DNA of 64,000 bases, from assembly GCA_030544235.1 (NCBI GenBank), contig CM060463.1, forward strand, positions 14,511,190 through 14,575,189, given 5' to 3'. Under the pieces are notes generated by a model. The model did not search any database and had not been told where the DNA came from. It saw only the letters and a program-made list of their open reading frames with translations. Positions 12,815 through 35,258 of the stretch are shown piece by piece (positions within the stretch are counted from its first letter, which is position 1; every line of letters begins with the position of its first letter). The position numbers and the translations under genes were made by a program. The stretch comes from Lepturacanthus savala. Its lineage: Eukaryota > Chordata > Actinopteri > Scombriformes > Trichiuridae.

Positions 12815-13715
12815 AACGTGTTAATTTGATTAATTAATTACGCCGGAATTTAACGCGTTAAAAAAAATAACGCAATTAATTATGAGTATCAACGGTGGCG
12901 AGCTCAGGGGTGAAAGTGAACCGGAACTGTCCGGAACTACATTCCGTTAAAAGATTCACGACCGGAACAGCGTTCCATTAAAAAAAAGGAGAAGCTCCCT
13001 GTCAAACTCCCATGATAAATAAAGAAAACTATGTACTAAAGTCACATTAGTTACATTATCCGAGTGCTGGAACAATTCCAGTGTGCTCGTTTCAGTGTAA
13101 TCTACGCTGTTTCAGTGTCTGTGCCTTTTGGCACGGAGCGGCAAGTCTGAACGCGTCTCTGGTTGCTATGCAACGCGAGCTGAGCTGAACAAATGCGTTT
13201 CTGGTTGGCTGAAGGACACGTGGTCACGTTATCAGCATCGCTAATTCTGATTGGTTCAAACCACTCGTGTTTGCTCTCACCGAGTAAAATTATGTTGGCA
13301 CAATGCAGCGCAAAATATACGACTTCTAGTATTCATTTTTGAATTGCTATATTTAGCTTAAGTGACTATTTGAGACAGTCTTATTTTATTTATTTAACTG
13401 AATCGCTGTATTTGTTTTGCAATTCTGAATAATGCACCTGACTTAACTGGTTTAATGTGCTTGACCTTTACTTATGGATTTCATTTATGAAGCACAGTTC
13501 ACCAATAAAAAATTGGATTTCAGATCTTCTCTTCTTACTGTATTTAATTGATTAGTCATGCACTACAATTTTTTAATATCCTAGAATTCAAATTCTTTAT
13601 CAGGAGACCTTTAGCAGATATGACATTAAAATGTGATTAATTCGATTAATTAATTACAGAATTCTGTAATTAATTTGATTAATTTTTTTAATCGACTGAC
13701 AGCACTAATACCTGT
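12815..13715. mobile_element. Non-autonomous DNA-transposon-like repeat with ATTAATTAAT-rich ends
   Basis: Both ends contain GATTAATTAATTAC: the left near 12828-12841, the right near 13644-13660 within a hairpin-like segment (CAGAATTCTG flanked by inverted GTAATTAAT). TTAACGTGTTAAT and TTTAACGCGTTAAA lie in the left end and TTTTTTAATCGACTGACAGCACTAAT closes the right end. The interior is more GC-rich, with repeated CCGGAAC and CATTCCGTT/CGTTCCATT phrases and no coding capacity. I recognise this TTAATCG...ACAGCACTAAT end as a common teleost interspersed repeat, but do not know its superfamily. A short relative lies near 39800-39880. Exact boundaries and target-site duplication are uncertain. 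Confidence 0.6.
13162..13174. promoter_or_regulatory. X-box-like palindrome (RFX-type site)
   Basis: GTTGCTATGCAAC is a near-perfect palindrome (GTTGC, three bases, GCAAC) matching the RFX X-box pattern of two GTTGC half sites. It lies in the GC-richer interior of the transposon-like repeat, flanked by CpG-containing sequence. Binding is not shown; a 13-bp near-palindrome of this kind is uncommon by chance. Confidence 0.4.
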
Positions 13716-14309
13716 CATAATCACCAGTGGCAATATATCTGACCTGATTGTTGCTGAGAAAGACCATGAGATGTTCAGAATTAAAAATCATAGATTTTAA
13801 ATTTAGTTAGTTATTGAATATCTGATCAGACCATCAATATCTGATACATAGCATAATTTATTAGTAGCAAATACTGTAATGCCAGTACATAAAAACATGT
13901 GTAAGCATCTACATCTACAGTAGCAATTCTACTTTGGTGGCCATTTCTTTTGCATTAATCTTTCTCTTTTTTGTTGCACTTTCACTTTCTAAATTATTCA
14001 CACATTTTCATAATTGATTATATGAACTGTATTTAAGCATTCTCACAGCATGGTGAAGCTTAAAGCTTGCAATTTGTCACATTTTTTATTCTGTCTGGTC
14101 TGTAGCATTATTATTCTGCATATTATCATTGTTTATTTCATCAGTGGAAAAGCTGTGTTTGGATGAAAAAGTTACAGTAAAATTACTGAGGACACAGCAC
14201 CTTTCTTTTCTCCTCACATAATTGCAATGTGTATGTATCCAGAATGGTTTGGCAGCTGTGTGCAGTTAGAGACCATCAGACTCGTGTGATGAAGTGCAGC
14301 GTCACTAAC

Positions 14310-14528
14310 CTCCCGTGTTGCCCTGCTGAGAAGAGGACAGAGAATCTGTGGTGAAGGATTCTGCAGAGGAAGCTCTCCTCAGGTACACTTTCAAAGAAAA
14401 TGTAGGGGAAGTGGAGCTGTCACACTCTCCTGGCTGAGTGTCTGTGCCTCTACTGGTCTCCCCGAGCTTTAGTTTAGCTGTCCTGCAGAGTCTCTGATCA
14501 GAGATTTGAGCCCCACTTTGGATCCTTT
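14310..14528 (-). CDS. mdfic2: mdfic2-like gene, exon 2: Ser/Thr-rich linker
   Basis: 219 nt on the minus strand between a TCTCTTGGGCAG acceptor and a GGGAG/GTTAGT donor. Entered in phase 1 and left in phase 1, it is open throughout and encodes residues 33 (split) to 105. The segment is polar and probably disordered, with SSAESFTTDSLSSSQQ near its end, which could be phosphorylated. No domain is recognised, which fits the variable N-terminal half of I-mfa proteins. Its end phase matches the I-mfa exon at 11519-11263, and the joined codon would give valine before DCAG. An alternative start at CTCTGCAG/GACAG (14486) is also open but would need a phase-2 upstream exon. A minisatellite lies about 60 bp upstream in the preceding intron. 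Confidence 0.65.
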
Positions 14529-16837
14529 CTGCCCAAGAGATGATATATGATCTACTGACACATCAGTTAGCAACAAATAAGATTTGATTATTTTACTTTG
14601 ATACAATATGATACCATAAATACCATATGATACCATACTATACCTGAGGATACCATAGATGCCGTAGTATACCATCGATACAATATGATACCAGAAATAC
14701 CATGATACCATAGGTTACGATAGATACCATAGCATATCATAGTATACCATAGGATATCGTACTATACCATATTATAACATGGGATATTATGGGATATAAT
14801 GCCATAACCTACTATACCATAGATACCATAGGATACTATAGAATAGCATAGATACCATAGGATACCATAGATACTATTATATACCACACAATACTATACT
14901 ATACCATAAGATACCAAAGGATACCATAAATACCATAGAACACCATAGGATACTGTAGATACCATAGGATAGCATACTATGCCATAGTATACCATAGAAT
15001 ACTTTGATACCATAGGATACTATAGGATACCATAAGATGCCATAGGATGCCATAGATACCATAGGATACCATAGGATACCATAGATATAATAGTATACCA
15101 TACATTGCCATATGATTTCTTTCAAGAGATTTTAGCTTGTGTAAAGTTTTGTAACATGTCCAGCTACTGGCTGTTATGGAAGATAATAAAAGTCAATATT
15201 ACCTCAAAATATATGATCATTTTCATGCCAACATAATCCATAATGTCTACCTGTCAGCATAAAAAGCTTTTAAATCAGTATTTATTCATCACAGTACACT
15301 AAGGCTCTCCAGTGAAACCAGACTATTCAGATTCTTAGGAAAGTGGCTCAGAAAGCAGAGTGAACCACCACACCTATTCAGTATTAGATCAATGATCCCC
15401 CTGGAAAGAAAAATACCAAAATAAGACTGTACATTTTGGTAATTAATAACAACAATCACTGTACAATATGCAGGCTTCGTCGTATGTAGTTAATTCTACT
15501 CCTTTACTTTCTTGTAGAGAGTTATGTGATAGGAGTGATGCTGTTCTGTCTGTGAATTACATACAAACTGCAGCTGGGAGATGCTTAGGTTAGTGGTTAT
15601 CTTAGTGCTAAGACTGGAACAAGGGGGAAACAGCTGGATCTGGGTGTAGGTAAAAACAAGACTGTCAGAAGTCAATGACCAGGCCAGGAAATAGCTCAAC
15701 TCTTAACTCCCTCAAAGTCACAAATCGTAGTTATTTGCAATTTTTGTTTTCACACAGTGAAGAGATTTCCAGAAGTTCTACAGAATATGGAGTTGGGCTC
15801 TGAAGTGTCTGGAGTGCAGGAGCATATCAGTTTGATAACATCTGATTTAAATAGATATTAATGAATTATTATGCTGGCTGCAGTCTGTTTACTTTTTCAC
15901 CACCTATTTGAAATGAATTATTCACCATTCCTTTCTCTGTTTTATTTAACATTTAATGCCTAATAATTTATTCAGACTCTGGACATATTTTTGAAAGTAG
16001 AATAAACTGTATTTGTCTTCCCTAAATTGTTGAAAGAGAGACACGAATGGACATTGCTTAGGGCTGTTATTGGGCATTTTAAAGATTTTATTAGCTGTTT
16101 TTTTTAAGTTCTGAATAGTCTCCAGTGTTATTGCCTTCTGTCAGCTTAAAATTTCCTTTTATCTCTCACTAGAGCTGTCTATGTTTAATCTGCCATTTCT
16201 GTAGCGAATGAATGAGAACAGAAGAAGGCAGGGATTAGTATTTGAAGTACAACAAGTAAAGCAAACTTCAAAATCAGTGGCATCTGCATGTGTGTTTGAG
16301 TTGAGAAGCAGGGTTGATGCTCCCGGGTTATCTAATGAATTAAGTAAGAAGTGCAGCTGGTCCATGCCCATGACCATTAGCCGATAGAGAAATAAGGCCT
16401 GCAGGCATTCTATGCATTTTTCAGGTTTTGTTCCAGTGTAACACCAAGCTCGCACTCACTCATTAGACACTAGAGAGAGTAGAGGATCTGAGGATAATTT
16501 ACTTTCATGTTTTAAATCAAAATGCAAACTCAAATTTGCAGCACATCAGAGCCATTGGGCAGAAAACATCTACACAATTTAAAGGATGTATGTACTGTAA
16601 GCAAGCGACTGACAGAATCCATTTGTATCGGTACTTAAAAAGATGATTTGTTGCGGAAATTGTGCGGTACAACTTTTTATATTTAACATTTCACAAGTAC
16701 AAGACCATGAAATCGCTTCAGTGTCAGAAACAGGAGGCATGAAATTGATGTTATTATCATAACAGAGGTTTACAAGAAACACAGTGACTCAATTCTTTTT
16801 TTTTTCCACAGACCTGAGTCACATTAGAACAACTCAC
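14529..16837 (-). other. mdfic2: Intron 1 of the mdfic2-like gene
   Basis: About 2.3 kb between a GTGAGT donor and a GGGCAG acceptor. It holds the ATACCATAGG minisatellite at 14585-15115 and, near 15570-15650, a degraded phrase (GCTAAGACTGGAACAAGGGG) that resembles the GCTTAGC-type dispersed repeat seen at 26 and 52 kb. No other exon is recognised. Confidence 0.55.
14585..15115. repeat. Minisatellite with about 10-bp ATACCATAGG-type unit
   Basis: A tandem array of near-identical units of 10 bp (ATACCATAGG, with variants ATACCATAGAT, ATACCATACT, ATGCCATAGG) runs for about 530 bp. Units differ by point changes and single-base length changes, so the array is old enough to have diverged. On the minus strand the unit reads TATGGTATCC and gives long spurious open frames rich in the pattern YGILWYPM; these are not genes. 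It ends about 60 bp before the acceptor of exon 2 of the mdfic2-like gene. Confidence 0.95.
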
Positions 16838-16934
16838 CTCCTCTTACCCACGCAGAGCTCTCCTCAGCACAGCTTACTCTTCCTTTGTCTTTCACATCGC
16901 CTCGCAGAGTCATTTCATCTGCCATCTGGTCCAT
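16838..16934 (-). CDS. mdfic2: mdfic2-like gene, exon 1 (coding start)
   Basis: 97 nt on the minus strand from an ATG at 16934 to a strong GGAG/GTGAGT donor at 16838, leaving in phase 1 as exon 2 requires. It encodes MDQMADEMTLRGDVKDKGRV and 12 more residues, charged and without a known domain. The ATG has G at -3 and G at +4, a good vertebrate start context. The frame is open further upstream to an ATG at 17009, so a longer N-terminus or an upstream exon is possible; a second ATG lies three codons downstream. A competing GTAAGA donor in the TGG-GTA codon pair would leave phase 0 and not fit exon 2. Assignment to the gene rests on strand, phase, order and total length (190 residues), without visible homology of its own. 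Confidence 0.5.
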
Positions 16935-23224
<6,290 letters not shown>

Positions 23225-23370
23225 CTGACTGCACATGCACACATACACAAATGCACGAACGCATACACACACACACACACACACGGCTACAGTGTAATGT
23301 GCATGCACATGGACACCCAGCAGCCCGAGACACACACACACGCATGCGAACATGCACACACGCACACTTT
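23225..23370. repeat. CA-rich low-complexity tract with (AC)n core
   Basis: Impure CA-rich sequence with a perfect (AC)n core at about 23265-23284 and further ACACAC/GCACAC runs to about 23368. It explains several overlapping open frames rich in His/Thr (plus) or Cys/Val (minus), which are not genes. Confidence 0.9.
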
Positions 23371-25929
23371 TATGTCGACTTGGCTCCAACTTCTGATGTA
23401 ATTCTATTTTTAGCTGGTTCTCTCTTATGTTGGAGCCCCATGAAGTCTTTTCCATCTACAACTTAGTTCCTCAGCCAAATATTGACTTTGGGATCTGATT
23501 ATTAAGCAATTTCCACAAAACTTCAAATTACTATCTGAACAATTATTTTAAAGACGTTACAAGACCCAGTAGACCCCCAAGGTCTTGAAACTGATTATGC
23601 AAAAAGATAATTGCTATGAAGATTTAAAAAGAATTAAATTGGTTTGACAAACCTATAAGTTGTTAACTACTGCTCAGTGCAAAAGAATACATTTGCTGAC
23701 AAGGCCACAAAGAGCCGGAGCAGAGGAGGCTTTTCCCGTGTGCTCAGGTGGGCGGGAGGTATCGCTCTCTTTATTATCACAGCTAATGGCGTTCCAGATC
23801 TGTCCTCAATTATACGGGATGAGATGAACTATTAATTAATAATTCTTCTGATAGATAAATTGTGCCACGTTCAGCAGATGTGCGCTTCTTTGAGAGGAGA
23901 CAGGGATTGAGGCTATTGACCAACAGGGGCCCTGTTCCTGCCTTCATAGATGTGTGGGCTTTATCTCAGCTTTGACATGTTATGTTCCCCGTCCCCCTGT
24001 CCTGCTTTAACTGCCCACATACCGTCAGCAGCCGTCCATGTTTTCCCTGATTTACTGTGTGCAAAGCCAATGTTGCATAATTTGTGTTTTAAGAAAAGAT
24101 ATTAATCCTTCTTCACATTGTGCAAAATGGATATTTTTTCCCTCCCAGGTTAAACGTACACTGCCTGAAAAATGACACATCCTCAAAGTACTTTTGAGCA
24201 AAGGCTGAGTTGTATAATTTTCCCATAAGCTTGGAGCATTTAAGTGTAGAACGGAGGAATTATATGGCTATGAATGGCTTCCTTAATAGTGATATCACTT
24301 CCTAGAACAAAAGAAGGTGGCGCCGCAATGAGCTGGGGAGTGCGGACGCTTGCTCGATTGGCCATTTCCCGGGCTTCCATTAAGGTCACGCACTGCGCCA
24401 CCGCGCTGGAGAGTGCATGAGTGACAACACGGCCAAGACGAATGGAGCACTCTCCCACAAACCTCGTTAAGGACCGAAATCGCAGAAAAAAATAATAGTT
24501 ATTAAATTAATTGCAGTCATAATCTCGTAAAATATGTGTCAAAAAATTATATGCGATTCGATTAACACATAACATGGGTGTCAAATCTGTAATAAAACCC
24601 TGATCAATAAAACAATAACCATGTTGTTAAAAGCAGTCATTGAAAGGTGTTGCTGGCAGTGGGCTTCAGGGGTGAGCAACCCTTTTAATATAAACGGATT
24701 TCATCTTTCCACCGTGTCACCTAAATCACCTCAATGTTTGTGTATACAATTAAAATAAGATAATAAATTGCGGCAATGGATGGATTACGAAGGCTCCCTT
24801 CGACCCCATACATCAGCCATTGTCAGTGGCCCAGAAAATGCATGTCTAACAATCTGTTGATTACAATGCGCTGTGAGCAGAGGCTCCGTCGAGGGAGGAG
24901 GATGACTGTTGCAGGATACATTATTTTAACATATTGTTATGTTTAAATCGATAAGTTTTAAACGAGCGCTAACGACTGCTATTAATTAAACTTCCAGGAT
25001 CTTTTATTAGAAAAGTTACCACTTGTGTGCTTGATTTAATGAATGGTTTATTATTTCATTCTGTTGGGCCTGACCATTATACCCAACGACTGGTCTTTTA
25101 TCTGGAAAAGAAATGAGGCAGGGCGTAGTTTATTTGTAGTGTACAGACGATGATAACGCGTCAGTTGAAGGGCATATTTGTTTTAAAGCCTTGCAGGAGT
25201 AACTGTGACTAGTTCTTAGTACAATTTGCCTGCATCTAAACCATATTGAAATCATTCCCCTCCACCTTATTCCTTGCTATTTGGCCCCATGGGATATTAT
25301 TATTTTTTATCAGTGTGTTTATAGGAAATCATTTGAGTGTGGATGTCAATTTGGAAATTAAATTGTCTGTGCAAGGGAAACATTCTGATTGGAAATTAAT
25401 AGTATTGCAATTAAAACTTGGGAGTTACAGTATTTGGTAACAATTATGATAATGACTAGCTGGAGGTGTGAATTTCACAAGTGGAGGAGGGGGTATAGGG
25501 GGTTGATGCGAGTGGCGTGCTGGAAAGCTAGCAATGACAAGACTCATCTTGCATGTTTAAAAAAAAAAGAGAGAAATAAGAGAAAAAAACAGTTTCTTCT
25601 AATAGAGTAATGCCAGTGAAAACTTGGCTCCTCTCTCTGTAGAATGTGTGTTATTCCATTACTGAACGCAGATAAACTGCCTTTTTATGACATAGCTGCA
25701 GGAAGCTCTTTGCTCTCAAGTTGCCATTGATGGAACATGTCCTACATTGTGCTGTAGTAATAGAGCGCTTTATCAGCTCATGGTGAGAGTAGCTATAGGC
25801 TAAGTATGGTTGAGAGTCACAATTACCAACAGACACAACATGCTGTTTGTCTGCTTATGATTAATGCGCCAGCTCAATGTGGGCCGCTGCAAAGAAGCAG
25901 GGTGATGGAAGATTCCTGTGAGTTTTTTT
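23371..25929. other. Intergenic DNA with enhancer-like blocks
   Basis: No coding region is supported. Two stretches, about 23690-24060 and 24240-25160, have few simple repeats, balanced composition and many homeodomain-type cores (TTAATTAATAATT near 23830, ATTAATTAAACTT near 24980). They look like developmental regulatory conserved elements; this is pattern-based inference. Confidence 0.4.
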
Positions 25930-26012
25930 TCCTTCCTTCTCTCTGTTTTCTTTTCTCTCTCTCTCCACACACACACACACACTCACACACGCACACACTC
26001 ACACACACACAC
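25930..26012. repeat. Compound (CT)n/(CA)n microsatellite
   Basis: A pyrimidine-rich tract with CTCTCTCTCTC (about 25930-25964) passes directly into (CA)n with TCACAC and GCACAC interruptions, ending near 26012. Confidence 0.93.
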
Positions 26013-26202
26013 TGCTATCAGCCAAATTGGATGATCAGTGGGGGAATTCTCCCACTCTCTGGGGTTTTCGCTGTGGTTTGTAGATTTTGCCTTTAGGTTT
26101 GAAATTCACTCAAACTGGAAGAAGTCCTTTATCCTGAGACTGGCTTTTTTCAATTGAGCATTAAGCGGGGGTCCAGACGGGGGGGAGGTAGTCACCTTTT
26201 CT

Positions 26203-26217
26203 TTTTTTTTTTTTTTT
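26203..26217. repeat. Poly-T run
   Basis: A T homopolymer of about 15 bases preceded by CTTTTC. It lies about 100 bp before the start of the dispersed repeat at 26310 and may be unrelated to it. Confidence 0.9.
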
Positions 26218-26263
26218 AGCAGAGGAACAGTGTTTACTCTGCCACTTGCAATCCCTGTCTGAA

Positions 26264-26277
26264 GTTGCCATGGAAAG
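26264..26277. promoter_or_regulatory. X-box-like motif (RFX-type site)
   Basis: GTTGCCATGGAAAG closely matches the X-box (GTTRCCATGGYAAC): the left half is perfect and the right half has a changed final base. It lies just outside the dispersed repeat at 26310. Motif match only. Confidence 0.35.
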
Positions 26278-26309
26278 AAAGCATTGGTCTACTTATATTT
26301 CTTTTTCAA

Positions 26310-26790
26310 AATCACTTAAAGGCATGGTTCATCATCATAGCGAATATGCTTATTTCTTGCCAGTTTAATGAGAAGATTGATAGAACTCTTTATCACTATG
26401 AAATGTCGCTGTAGCCAGCAGCTGGTTAGCTTAGCTTAGCATAAAGACCAGAAAAGGGGGGAAACTGATTGTCTGTCTCTGTCCAAACTCCACCAGCAAC
26501 TTGGAATCTCTCTAAATAGCAGGCTATATAATTTTGTTTAAAACACGTACACATTAGAATTTGCCATTTTACCAGGCAAGTAGAGACTCCAAGTAGTTAC
26601 TAGTTTACTGCCATAAAATTGTCTGGCACATAAACCCCATGTGAAACGGTGAAATTTGTTCACTTTGTTTCAGATTAAACAAATGAGATATATGTTAATT
26701 AGTGAGCTTTAGAGGAGCTGGTTGTTACCCCACAGCTGCTGACTTCATATTTATCACAGAGACATGACATTGGTATACATACCTGCAACT
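26310..26790 (+). mobile_element. Teleost dispersed repeat, GCTGGTTAGCTTAGC family, copy 1
   Basis: Contains AGCTGGTTAGCTTAGCTTAG followed by CATAAAGACCAGAAA, GTCTGTCTCTGTCCAAACTCC, a CATAAACCCCATGTGAAACG phrase, and AACAAATGAGATATATGTTA then GTGAGCTTTAGAGGAGCTGG. These occur in this order in a very common teleost interspersed repeat. The copy at 52360-52650 has the same phrases in the same order and orientation, so the family assignment can be checked inside the window. There is no coding capacity, so it is a non-autonomous element. Its ends are not sharply defined. Confidence 0.8.
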
Positions 26791-27006
26791 ATAGTAGGGA
26801 TCTGGGGGCCCTAAGTACACAGCACCAGCTTTTTATGTTAAATACTTTTGATTTTAAGAATCTCAGGACAGCATGCAGAATATTTCACACCTCTGACATA
26901 AACTAATATTTACCCAAACCAGTTAAAGGTCCTCTCCACGTTCCTACAGTTGAATATTTAAGCTTTGCTGTACAGAATGATGTATGTGCCAAGATTAACA
27001 TTAGGA

Positions 27007-32299
<5,293 letters not shown>

Positions 32300-32940
32300 A
32301 TGGCAGTGACGTGTCTTTGCCGCTCGGGCTCAGGTTTACAGTCGGCCATTGTGAGGGACCCTCCAAGCGGAGCCTCGCTCCGGGTCCTCTCGGTTTATGT
32401 CTCGAAACCTCTTAACTTTGCAGAGAACGGAGTTCTGTCTCAAAGTTGAGCAGCTCAGGCCAAGGATTTTCCTTAACCTCTTTTGAGAAATGGACCGCGG
32501 GGTGAATTCATAAAAGAGCAGTCTGTTGGACAATTTGTCTTTTGACAGGAGGGAACATTGGAAGCCACCAGAGGGTGGTCAGCGGTGAGTGGCACAGGCG
32601 TGCCTGGGGCGGTACCTGCCGGCCATTCTTCCTCATGATTTGTCCTGGACTGGGGGAGAGGAGGGAGCAGCGGCGCGGGCCGCCATCTGGCCCCAGCCGG
32701 GGAATTGGGTTGCGAGGGTGCGCGTTCTGTGTCAGTACGGCTCCATCAGGGCTGTTTGTGAACAGATGTTCCGTGGTGTGTTCGCTCCGGCACGGCTCAG
32801 GAGGGAAGACGTGTCTATCAGTGGTTGGAGCCTTTCAGGGGAGCAGCAGACTCTGACCTTGAGGCTGCTGCATGTCAATCCTTGTCTCCTGAAGCCCTGC
32901 GAGATTTCCAAACACTGCCCTATTTGAGGAAAAAGAAAAA
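32300..32940. promoter_or_regulatory. CpG-rich patch, possible promoter or alternative first exon
   Basis: This stretch is clearly richer in G, C and CpG than its flanks (GTGACGTGTCTTTGCCGCTC near 32308; GGAGCAGCGGCGCGGGCCGC near 32665). Overlapping frames of 104 and 112 codons (32542-32856 and 32589-32927, plus strand) are open here, but neither has a recognisable motif and GC-rich DNA gives such frames by chance. A CTCF-like motif lies inside. A CpG-island promoter of a non-coding RNA or alternative first exon is possible; so is a conserved enhancer. Confidence 0.35.
32565..32578 (+). promoter_or_regulatory. CTCF-like motif
   Basis: CCACCAGAGGGTGG fits the CTCF core (CCASYAGRKGGCRS) except at the C before the last two bases. 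It sits in the CpG-rich patch, where insulator sites are often found. Motif match only. Confidence 0.35.
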
Positions 32941-34633
32941 AAAAACACAATACATTTCATTTCAGAAAAGCTTTCAATAAAGTGTCTGCTCAAAAAAGTT
33001 AAAATCCTGATGATTTGTCAGCAATCTGCATAAAAGTTCAACTGAAGTCCTCAGAATGTAGCACAGATAGGGGCTTTTTTAACCAGGGGAGCTGTTTCTT
33101 TATGTCTTATGTATATTAAACTTCCTCATGAACAGAGGACAGTGTAAAATGCAAGGGCAAGAGTATCCATATCCACAGCCTCCATCATCTGGATCTCAGC
33201 AATCAATAAGCGTTTAATCAGTCAATTATATGGCACTAATTTAACAGCCTGCAGGTAGAGCCATCTCCGAGCACTTCCCCATGAAAATGCAGGCCATAGG
33301 AAATTTATCTTTTGGAAAATGTCAGCGCAGAAGATGAAGTTTTCACGGGAAGGAATGTGGACGTCCACAACATGTCATCCGTGCTGTGAGATAGGGAGGA
33401 CAAAAACAGAGAGCTGCAGTTTTTTTTTGGGGGGGGTGGGAAGGGTTAACGAGAAGATTACATATAGTATGTTTTAAGAAAAGATTTCAGCTTTGAGTCA
33501 CTCAAATCTTGTGGGGAAAGATGCCCCATGGTAGATCTACAAATAACAGTTCAGCAGACAGGCTTTTTAATCAGACAATTTGGGTTGAGAGAAGAAAAAA
33601 AAACTATGGTCTTGATAGTGAAGTGAATATTTGAAAAATTATATGTACTACTGTATATGATTCCTAATAGGGAATCCAATGAAAAAAAGTGTATTACAGC
33701 CTGAGAGCTTTCCTCTCAGTCTCCATGGAGAACAATGACCTTCTGCTTATTATTTATCAATCGAGCACTACCGCCTCACTGACATCGGACGTATTTGCAA
33801 AACTGAACTATGCGCAGCAATCCAAAAATGTTTATTTGTCCATAAACCGAGAACTTATGTTTTATTTATGAGCAGTGATTAGACAAAGATGATGTTTAGC
33901 TAATAGGGAACAAAACAAGAAGGCCAGCATAATGGAAGAGTTTAGCTGGCGTCCTGGCTTCTAATTTCTGGTGTCAATATTTGAATTGTTGAGGGAAGTA
34001 TTATGGACACGGGCCGGTGCTGGGAGTGCTGTCCCCCTCACCTATAAAAACTAACATCTGTTGAAGCATACATTAAGTTTAAAAATAACTGTACAGAGAT
34101 CACCGGGTAAAGTACAGTCAACCAGATGTCGTTTTAAAAGTGCCAGATGGAACAATGAAAGTGGGATTGGAAATTAGAAAGCACTGTGAAAGGTCAGATC
34201 AATTAAGAAAGCTGCGTTGGCTGCCATATGACAATTAAGGCAAGTTTAAAGCACTTGAGCTAACGGGGCAGCGGAGTGAGTGGCTGTCGCGGGGAGGAAC
34301 TTCTTGGGGGCATGGAAAACGTGCGCGTGCAGGACAACGGAGCTTCGCGGACTGAAGTGCATTCGCACCAGGTCAAGGTTAATGACCCTCACAGATAAAC
34401 CTGATAGAACGCCTCACAGCGCTGCACGCAACCTTTGTCTGTCAGTATTAAGGAGACAATAAATTACAGCCGTGACTTTAAGTGACATTGAAATTTACTC
34501 TGCACTAATGAGAGAAAGAAAGAGAGAGAGCAGAGAGGGACGGAGATGCGGGTACAAGAAGGGAATGCAGTTAATTTGGAGATGTTTTTTTTTTTTTTTT
34601 TGTCGGATTCTGATTTATGTTTGTCGGTTTATA
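32941..34633. other. Intergenic DNA, no gene recognised
   Basis: Mixed composition with a G-run after poly-T near 33420-33440. About 33100-33400 and 33880-34470 have the repeat-poor look of conserved non-coding sequence. A poly-T run (about 16 bases) lies near 34585-34601, immediately before the MITE. Confidence 0.4.
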
Positions 34634-35046
34634 TTAAAGGTCCCATATCGCACACTTTTCCCTGGGTTTTATTTGAAGGTTTGATGTCCCTAACAAGATA
34701 TATTTGTGGCTCTAAGAACCAAAAATCATCTCAATATTGTTTTACATCTCCGCTCTCAAGCTTCTCTCTGGACCTCTAGAAAGAACAGGTTGTTTTGTGT
34801 CTCATTAATATTAATGTGCCTCTTCTCTGATATTGGGTGATTTGAATGGCAGTGAATGGAGGAGGGACTGTATAGTTGAGACATCACAAGTCCTGGCATT
34901 TGGTTTAAAGGAAGAAGTACGTATTTAGGAATATGGGCTGTGTGTGTTTCTCTATGGATTGAAAATCTTGGTATTTATATAAGACTTAGACCTTTTTATA
35001 ACCAAAGCATATTGAAATCTGACTTTCTACAATATGGGACTTTTAA
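34634..35046. mobile_element. TTAA-flanked MITE (piggyBac-like), AAGGTCCCATAT family
   Basis: A 413-bp element bounded by TTAA at 34634-34637 and 35043-35046. The inner ends are inverted repeats: AGGTCCCATAT at 34638 and ATATGGGACTT ending at 35042 (one mismatch over 11). TTAA target duplication with short terminal inverted repeats is the signature of piggyBac-type non-autonomous elements. The end sequence is one I recognise as abundant in teleosts. There is no coding capacity; frames inside it are incidental. Confidence 0.8.
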
Positions 35047-35244
35047 AATAAAATTTAAAAAAAATGATTTCCCCTCTTTGTCCCCCATGTTTCCCACAAT
35101 ATATCAGCATCAAACATCTTTTCAACTTCTCCGTCCCTTTATTTAAAGCCATTCAGCCCTGAAATCCCACCACAACAGCTAACGGGGGCCTGTGCTGTCC
35201 CAGATGTGTGCCAGCTTCCCTCAACACCCATGAGTGCACATGGA

Positions 35245-35258
35245 CCACAAGGGGGCAA
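35245..35258 (+). promoter_or_regulatory. CTCF-like motif
   Basis: CCACAAGGGGGCAA matches the CTCF core closely (CCA.NAGGGGGC). It lies about 200 bp downstream of the MITE at 34634-35046 and not inside it. Same orientation as the motif at 32565. Motif match only. Confidence 0.4.

Larger units (their letters stand above)
11520..14309 (-). other. mdfic2: Intron 2 of the mdfic2-like gene
   Basis: About 2.8 kb between a GTTAGT donor (14309 downward) and a CCCTCAG acceptor (11520 upward). It contains a 0.9-kb ATTAAT-ended transposon-like element at 12815-13715. Otherwise AT-rich with no further exon recognised; an additional small exon cannot be excluded, but the phases of exons 2 and 3 already match. 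Confidence 0.6.

Noticed and set aside
14469..15125. Minus-strand frames rich in YGILWYPM-type repeats, resembling a repeat protein
   Set aside because: The pattern is the translation of the ATACCATAGG minisatellite. Units of varying length and frame changes show no selection for protein.
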